A stretch of DNA of 64,000 bases. Origin: Lumbricus rubellus (taxonomy: Eukaryota; Annelida; Clitellata; Crassiclitellata; Lumbricidae). Every line of letters begins with the position of its first letter. Position 1 is the first letter of the stretch. The translations under genes were made by a program, and so were the position numbers. Below the pieces are notes generated by a model that saw nothing but the letters and a program-made list of their open reading frames with translations, had not been told where the DNA came from and ran no database searches. This document shows, one piece after another, positions 57,218 through 64,000 of the stretch. The DNA lies in contig OX243825.1 of NCBI GenBank assembly GCA_945859605.1, positions 24,948,213 to 25,012,212 on the forward strand, in the 5' to 3' direction.

Positions 57218-57700
57218 AAGCAACATGCCGAGAATCGGAATATTTTGTGAGTTAGGGCCTAGTATAAGCCCGGAACCAGGTTTCATAATTATACAACCCG
57301 CTTCCTGTTTTCATATGCAATCCCGTTCCTATCTTATCGTCGAATACGGAGAGAGATACAACCCATTTCCATCCGGTCTTACTTTACAAGCCAGGCCACC
57401 TCTTTTAACATATAATGCTCCCGATCCAATTACTTTATCAACTAGTTTTGAAGTTGCCGCGGAACCTAGTCCGCTTAAAGCGCCTTGCGTTAAACTAGTC
57501 AGTACGCTAGAAAGAATACATTTTCCAGCAGTAGCTAGAAATGGTAATAAAGCTCCTTCGACTTTCTTATTATACTCTAGTTGCGTTTTACTCGTTTTTG
57601 ATCGTCGTGCCCTTTCCGTTCTGGCAAGCTTTCTCCATTTTGTTAATTTGCGCTTCCGTAAGAGCTAAAACGTGGTCTCCCTCCAGATCATCGTGAGATA
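57218..57700 (-). pseudogene. Small hydrophobic core-type gene of the virus-like element
   Basis: The minus frames read LALTEAQINKMEKACQNGKG, a stop and frame change near 57605, then KKVEGALLPFLATAGKCILS, LTQGALSGLGSAATSKLVDK, GSGALYVKRGG and GSGLILGPNSQNIPIL. The helix plus glycine-rich LGP ending suggests an adenoviral-core-like (pX-type) protein; tentative. Confidence 0.45.
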
Positions 57701-57849
57701 GTCTAATACTAACACCATTACTCCCACTTCAAACGCTCGTTTAATCTTGATTTTTTTGTCCTTCCAAAATATTAACACTTACGTTTGTGTACCGATTCAT
57801 TTGATATAATAACTAAGATAAACTTGTTAATAGTCTTCACACTTCTCTA

Positions 57850-58240
57850 ATATAAAACTTGATCGACAAAAAGTTGCCTTCGATATCCAACTTGTCTCTT
57901 ACATTTTTCGACATTTCTTCCACAACGCATCCTGGAAAAATATCAAGTTTCATTATCTTGTCTCGAATGTCAAACAGCCTGATGATAGCTTCTTTAGGCA
58001 ATTTTTTTCGAATGCCTTCTTAAGAATTTTGTACTCTGGTTGAAACAGAGATTTTCCGAATACTTGTAAATTGTTATACCAACCGAGTCTTAAAAGTAAA
58101 TTTAACATTAACATGTCTTTCCGAAGCCCGATTTTTTCCACTATTCTTATGCAATTCACACCTCTTATACTTCTAGGTAATAATAGGTTGTTATTAAATC
58201 TTTTCGACGGTAAATCATCCTACGTTAAGTCTTTCACTTC
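57850..58240 (-). pseudogene. Uncharacterised gene of the virus-like element
   Basis: The open minus block 58159-57953 reads NCIRIVEKIGLRKDMLMLNL, LLRLGWYNNLQVFGKSLFQP and YKILKKAFEKNCLKKL. The same gene appears to continue downstream in other frames. It is Lys/Leu-rich and helical. No domain recognised. Confidence 0.4.
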
Positions 58241-58260
58241 TCTTCTTTCTTTCTCCTCCG

Positions 58261-58690
58261 TCAGGTATTCGCCGACGATGAGGCTCTAACAAAACTTCTC
58301 CATTTCGGCCGGTCTCTTGCGAGTTCTATTGCCTTTCCCAGCTCCATTCCTCTGTCTTCTATGTCCTCTAGTACGTTGTCTATCCATTTCTTCTTCGGTC
58401 GTCCTCTGCTCCTCGTTCCCTCCTCTTCTCCGTGCAGCGCTTTTGCCGGCATTCTTCCGCTCTCCATCCTGATCACATGTCCATACCATGTTAGTCTTCT
58501 TTTCTTTATTCGTTCCACTACTGTTTCCTTCTGGTCTAGTTCTTCTCGTGTCACCTCATTCAGTATCTTTTCTCTCCGTGATCTATTCAGTATACCTCGT
58601 AGCCATCCCATCTCCGCCACCAGCAGTCTTCTCTCATCTTCCTTTTTTACGCAACAAGACTCTGCTCCATACATGAGGACCGGTATCACC
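58261..58690 (-). mobile_element. LINE C-terminal tail inserted in the virus-like element
   Basis: The minus strand reads VIPVLMYGAESCCVKKEDER, LTWYGHVIRMESGRMPAKAL, SRGRPKKKWIDNVLEDIEDR and ARDRPKWRSFVRASSSA, ending near 58268. It is open and little decayed. The CGACGATGAG 3' motif is shared with the repeats at 36960-38660. Confidence 0.85.
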
Positions 58691-58735
58691 AGTCTTTCAC
58701 TACCATTTGAAATATATAAAAGTTCTATATTAAAA

Positions 58736-59600
58736 GCGAAATGTATTGTGTAAAGTGTAAAAGGCAGAACGACACTAAAGATATACGAGACGCCGTGGCT
58801 AAGAATGGGAGATCTATGCGTTGGATGCGGGAAAACAAAAACCAAATTCGTAAAAGGAGCTGCTGCTAAAGGTGAAGATCTACTCAGTTCGTTAAATTCG
58901 CTTAACAGTAACGTGAAGTTACCTTGGGCAAAGTATCCCGAGGAGATGCATTTTCCAGGGCATTAGTTTTGTGGCCCCGTGTAAAGGATTCAAATTACCC
59001 TCTCCTAAACATTATCCCCGGGTAACTTGAAACCGGTTTCAAATTACCCCCGGAAACTAGATTTGCATCAATCATCGCATTTATTGCTCTAAAAAAATCA
59101 GAAAAATCATCTCGCTTCATCCGTCATCCCATTTCGTGGTTTGTTATCAATATTTTAATCGGGGAAAAATAATACCCTCGAAGACATTTCTCCATGTAAC
59201 TTCAGCGGCGATTTAGTATTTTAGTTACAGATGAAAATATTGATAACAAACAACGAAGTGGGATGACGGATGAAAATCTGCAGCCCAAAACAAGAAGCGG
59301 GAGGATTTTTCTGATATTTTTAGAGCAATAAGTGCGATAATTGATGCAAATTACAGTTTTCGGGGGGTAATGTATAGGAGGGGGTAATCTGAAACCTTTA
59401 CACCGGCACTAGATTAGATTTAAGACTGAATCCAGACAGGACGCCTAAACATTGGTCTAAATCCGTAAACAGAGTCGATAACGCCGCGTATTATCACGAT
59501 TTGTCTTACGACCAACACAACGACGTCGCTGCTAGGAATGACGCTGATAAATGGATGCTAAACGAATTAAATAATATTCCCAATACTACTCTACGAGAAA
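58736..59600 (+). pseudogene. Zinc-ribbon plus phospholipase-A2-like gene of the virus-like element, split by a MITE
   Basis: The + strand starts with CVKCK and, after a frame change, LCVGCGKTKTKF (zinc-ribbon cysteines). It then reads LPWAKYPEEMHFPGH up to a stop at about 58964. After the MITE (58979-59403) it resumes with VNRVDNAAYYHDLSYDQHND. HDxxY with a following Asp is the active-site pattern of parvovirus-type viral phospholipase A2 domains. The Ca-binding-loop side lies left of the MITE. The stop, the frame changes and the insertion inactivate it. Confidence 0.6.
58979..59403. mobile_element. 425-bp foldback MITE inside the PLA2-like gene
   Basis: The left end GTGTAAAGGATTCAAATTAC and the inverted right end GTGTAAAGGTTTCAGATTAC align for about 40 bp. 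The inner parts are also inverse complements (CATCCGTCATCCCATTTCGT near 59117; GTGGGATGACGGATG near 59260), so most of the element folds back. Host coding sequence resumes immediately on both sides. The target duplication is unclear (at most a few C/G). Confidence 0.85.
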
Positions 59601-59639
59601 GTGCGAGAGATAGCAGCACTGAGGCGTAACAGACTCAGT

Positions 59640-62600
59640 ATTGAAGCTGCACAGCTAATGATGTACGGTCACCGGCTAATCTCATTGAGGTGAAAAGGAG
59701 GGAAGCCTCAGTGCCTCTCAGTGTAGTAGATCATCCTGGTAGTAGATCAACCTCGTGGTTCTCCCTGGAAACTACAGGTCTCAGGATGGTCGCCCATGTA
59801 TGGGGAAATAGTGAAGACTGCCTTGGTGTCCTCGGCTGAAGTCCGGCATGCCACGGCAATGGCGAGGGTGGCACCGCAGCACAGCATCCGCAGGTAGATG
59901 CCGAGAGCATGCTGACCGCCTACTGGCATCAGTATTGGTCAACCTGCTATCTCACTCTATCGGGTCCACATGTCTCAGCTTCTGTACCTGTGGACGATCG
60001 TCTGTGTGAGAAGAGAAAGTGGGACTGGACGACACACACCTTTCTCACTTTAATCCACTCATTGTGAAGGTATACGTCGTCACGATTGGGAAAGTCATGT
60101 GGTGATGGGCAAGTGACGACGGGTGCAGGTGGAGGATACCACTGGGAGCTTCTTCTTTTCCTTCTGGATATGATTAATCCCTCGCTGAGGAGGGGTCAGT
60201 CACTCGGATTCTTTGTATGAACGAATCCATTGAGCAAATTTGAGGCGTGGTTTTTTCTGACCGGATGCCCTTCCTGACGTCAACCACAGTTATCGGCTGT
60301 GGACCTAGCCTTTGGTGGTCACCAACCCGCAAGGCAGCGGGGGCCACATGCTTATTTGATGGCGGCATGCACTCACCATGTTACAAGGCCGTCTGAGGGC
60401 ATATGCAGTTTTTAAATGTGAGACAAGGCGCCACCCTTGTCCACACTGCACACTGTTAGCCCTGCCGCTGTTGGTCCGCGACTGCTTATTCGTCCGATTT
60501 TACCCTGCCTATTTCGCAGCTAACCTCTATATCTACATGTAAAGGCCACTCCACTATCCGCCACCTGTGGACGCGTAGGGTAGCAGCCAGCTCTGCCCTA
60601 GCCACAGGATACCACTGGGAGCGCCTAGCCTCAAACCTGCACGTAGGCGGCCTGGGTGTGACGGTCGTCTGCTGCTGACCCGGAACAACAGCAGCATTCG
60701 TATCCAGCTCAGGCGACAGAGCAGCCCTGTTTAGGGATAGCACTGCTTTCTTCACATGAAGAGGGGAAGAGAAAAAGATCCCTGAACAAAGCTTGTTCCT
60801 AACTGTCTTGCTGACCAGCCTCGGCCAGCTGGATATCCACATCTGTGGTAAAAAAAATAGAAGCGATAAGAATGAGAGGGATGGAGATTGGAATCGCAAC
60901 GCAACTGGACGCACGAACCAGCAACGATTGTACCTTGAATCCTGAAACGTCCGCACGCTCCACGTCATATCTGGCCGTAACGAGCGCCGAACTGCAATGA
61001 TCGGACGTGAACTCTCGCGCTATAACATAGACATCGCTGCACTTAGCGAAACACGCATCTCGGGTGAGAACCAATTCGAGGAAGTTGGAGCTGGCTACAC
61101 CTTCTACACCACTGAACTACACCACTCCGCCCTGTCTTGGCAAGCCAAAACAGGGCAGAGTCGGATTTGACGTCAGAACTGCCTTGACTCCTCAAATCGA
61201 AGAACAACCCACAGCGATTGGCCATCGACTGATGTCCTTAAAATTGAAACTCGACAACGGCCATGCCGTCATATTGACAATGACCGCATATGACAAGGAG
61301 AAAGAGGTCTTCTACGAGACTATCAGTGCTGCCATCACCAGAGTGCCCCATAGAAGCAGTCTGTTCTTGCTTGGCGACTTCAACGCCCGTGTCGGTCAGG
61401 ACCATGACCCATGGCCGAGGGTGCTTGGTGCTCCGCTGGCAAGGAAAACGCCAACGGCTCATTGCGGTTGCAGATCTGCTCCCAGCACACACTTGTGATA
61501 ACCAGCAGTCTATTTCAACATGCCAACAAGTGCAAGACAACATGGATGCACCCACGCTCAAAGCACTGGCAAGCACTGAATTATGTCATAGCTCGACAGC
61601 GCGACAGCGCGATGTTCATGATGTACATCTGACACGAGCCATGCGTTGAACAGGTCTGCCCATCGGCTAATGCGGAGCCACGTGAAGCACAGGAAGACAT
61701 CACCCTGTAAAAGGAGGATGGCTGTTGAACACCTAAGGCTACCCGAGATCAGGTCTCGATTTCGGCTCTACAGAGCGACTCAGCATCCGCTCCCCACACC
61801 ACCGAGAGGAACGTCGCATGCACGGTGGCGGCAGAGGTGCTGGGTTACAAACAAAGTAAACATAAGGATTGGTTTGACAAGCATGACGTCGCTGGATACG
61901 ATGCACAGGCAGCATTTGGCCTGGATCAACGAAAGAGGCAGCGCCGCCAGGAAAAACGCCTACACCACGGCAAAGCAAAACGCACAACTCAAGCCACGCG
62001 GGATGATGGAGAGCTGGTGGGCCGACAAAACCCGCGATCTACAGGATGCAGCGGACAGACATGACTTGAAGAGCTTCTATCACGGTCTAAAGACCGTCTA
62101 TGGGTAACGGAACAATGACTCCATACATGTACGATCCAAGGACAGAACCCCCGTGATCACAGACCGTGAGCCGATCCTGAAACGCTGGGCGGAACACTTC
62201 GAGTCGGCGCTGAACCAACCATTGTCATTTGATGACACGTTTTCGACGAGATCCCGCAGTGGGCTGAGGTCAGCCAAATGAGTGAGTATCCGACTCTAGA
62301 TGAGGTACATACTGCAATCAAGCAGCTGACATCCGGCAAGTCGCCGGGCGAGGACTCAATTCCATCTGAGATCTATAAACACGGTGGCGACCAGCTTGCG
62401 AACCGGCTGACAGGGTTGTTCGGACGAATTTGAGACGAGGAGTCTGTGCCTCAGGACTTCAAAGATGCACTGATCGTGCACATCTTCAAACGCAAAGGCG
62501 ATTGCGCCAATTGCGACGATCAACGTGGAATATCACTTGTCTGTTGCTGCTAAAATACTGGCTCTGTCCTGCTGAACCGACTAATTGCGCATGTCGAACA

Positions 62601-63213
62601 TAATGACATCCTTCCGGAAAGTCAATGTGGCTTTCGTGCGGGCCGAGGCACCATGGACATCACTGCCAGACCGATTCAGGAGAAACGTCGGGAGCAACAC
62701 CAGGATCTGTACATCGATCTAACGAAGGCATTTGATTCGGTCAACAGAGAGGGCCTATGGAAGATTCTTGAGAAGACCGCCCTAAAAAATTCATAAACGT
62801 GATCCGATCCCTGCACGATGAAATGATGGGCCAGGTTCTGCACAACGGTTAAACGTCATCGCGCTTTAGGATTTCCAACCGGAACAAGCAAGGATGCCTT
62901 ATCGCTGCAATGCTCTTCTGCATATTCTTCTATAATTTATGATGCTGCTCGTTGCCTACGAAGGATGTGATCTGGGCATATCTATACAGTTTAGAACAGA
63001 CGGGAGTGTGTTTGATCTGAGACGGCTTCAGGCCCGCACAAAGGTATTCTCAGCGATCATACGCTATCTACTCTCTGTCGATGACTGTGCATTAATGGCA
63101 CATACACAGGTCATGGCGCAAGAACTCTTCGATCGCTTTGCATGTGCTGCCCGACGCCTCAGACTCACCGTCAACCTAAAGAAACAGAAGTCATGTTACA
63201 GACTGATTGTTTA
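59640..63213 (+). mobile_element. APE-type LINE, frame-broken
   Basis: Endonuclease: VRTLHVISGRNERRT and NIDIAALSETRISGENQFEE (about 60946-61080), then SLFLLGDFNARVGQDHD (about 61357). Linker: WADKTRDLQDAADRHD. Reverse transcriptase: IKQLTSGKSPGEDSIPSEIY (62318-62377), ESQCGFRAGRGTMD (about 62618), IDLTKAFDSVNREGLWKIL (about 62717) and SVDDCAL (63076), where the usual YADD is altered but both Asp remain. GGATGCCCTTCCTGACGTCA in the upstream GC-richer 59640-60945 part is probably 5' UTR. There are many stops and frame changes. Confidence 0.82.
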
Positions 63214-64000
63214 AACTTTAACCGGTAAGCTATCGTGCAGACTGCCGTCAGTTGTTGTTCTATGCTAAAACGTCACGCTTAGGCATGCGCTTAATTAAAA
63301 TGGTGAAACAAAATGTTACTAAAAAAATTAGCACGTGTGTTTATCAAGACATAAACTTGAGCAAATCAGTGAACTTCTATAGTGGTCAGTAAATTCGGCG
63401 CAAAGAAAGCTGGATCTACAAGGCCTATTAATAAATTGATAGTTTGGCGCTACTTTGGTAGGCTGCAGTTGTCTTCAGACGGAAAAGTTATTGTACACGG
63501 GCCAATGGACAATGAAAGACTCTAGGGCTAGGCCTACTGTCAGCGACTAGGTCTAAGCTACTATAGTAGTAGCCCAGTGCCGGATTATGCGCTTGCAATG
63601 CTATTTGCTAAGTTGGGGAATGATGCTAGTGGATGATTAATCATGACATCGGACTTACAAATTATCACATTACACGGCATTCAGTGCATCAAGTCCGCGG
63701 TTCCAATTTTATCTTGGACCTTGCGCGTTCCACTAATTTATTCAATATTAATACCAATTGACAAAAAAATAATAATAACGAATGTAATCTGAATAATGAC
63801 CTAAGCTAAAATTCATCGGCCTAATAATTTGCAGACCCATTGTCTAACCTGCTAGATGGCCCAAAGCATCACAAGACTATTCAAACTGAAACACAAACAG
63901 CCTGAAATGAGCTCAACATAGCTCTAACAAATTATTGCATCTATTAAGTATTGAGGCCTCATTACTCATATGAAATTAGTGCTTGCCAGGAAAATTGCAT
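63214..64000. other. Intergenic DNA, no feature recognised
   Basis: It is AT-rich with TAGGCCTA-type words. No coding region, RNA gene or repeat can be supported to the end of the window. Confidence 0.6.

Noticed and set aside
60486..61074. Minus-strand frames of 91-160 codons
   Set aside because: They are antisense to the LINE 5' UTR and endonuclease region, with no recognisable motif.

Overview
The window looks like a marine invertebrate nuclear genome. The one host gene is split by 12 introns with GT/AG borders. The rest is dominated by metazoan transposons: CR1-like and RTE-like LINEs, tRNA-derived SINEs, Tc1/mariner, hAT and TTAA-type MITEs, a Helitron, and a degraded virus-like element with a type-B DNA polymerase. 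The recurrent TAGGCCTA-type words and the LINE tails ending GCGCTATATAAAT remind me of echinoderm or hemichordate genomes, but that placement is a weak inference.

Region 1 (about 1.8-21.2 kb, + strand) is a complete or nearly complete kinesin-14 gene of the KIFC1/HSET/Ncd type. I place 13 coding exons, 1,995 nt including the stop, 664 residues. All exon phases join, and the motor is C-terminal. Its introns hold CR1-like LINE tails in both orientations, two tRNA-SINE copies, an internally deleted mariner 30 bp from a splice donor, and several small MITEs. No other host gene was recognised.

Region 2 (about 21-38 kb) has no host gene that I can support. It contains a repeat family split by a nested LINE, a 2.83-kb DNA transposon with a 9-bp target duplication and a nearly readable transposase, a 505-bp hAT MITE with a perfect 8-bp target duplication, a CR1-like fragment, an 894-codon open LINE endonuclease/reverse transcriptase, a decayed second LINE, and LINE-derived inverted and tandem repeats.

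Region 3 (about 38-60 kb) is a broken virus-like (Polinton/adintovirus-like) element. A type-B DNA polymerase pseudogene lies on + at 38.6-43.9 kb. Capsid-like and small structural-type genes lie at 44-45.6 kb and, on the minus strand, at 54.2-58.2 kb. A gene with a zinc ribbon and a phospholipase-A2-like domain lies at 58.7-59.6 kb. It is interrupted by a Helitron, an LTR-like segment, a CR1 tail, a SINE, a full-length-like CR1 LINE, a LINE tail and a foldback MITE. The 8.7 kb from 45.6 to 54.3 kb is inserted retrotransposon material. It includes at least five same-strand, 5'-truncated copies of one LINE family with zinc-knuckle and PD-(D/E)XK-like motifs, each flanked on both sides by (ATT)n or ATT-rich tracts. 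This nested array is the most unusual structure in the window.

Region 4 (about 59.6-63.2 kb) is a frame-broken APE-type LINE on +, followed by about 0.8 kb with no feature that I can support.
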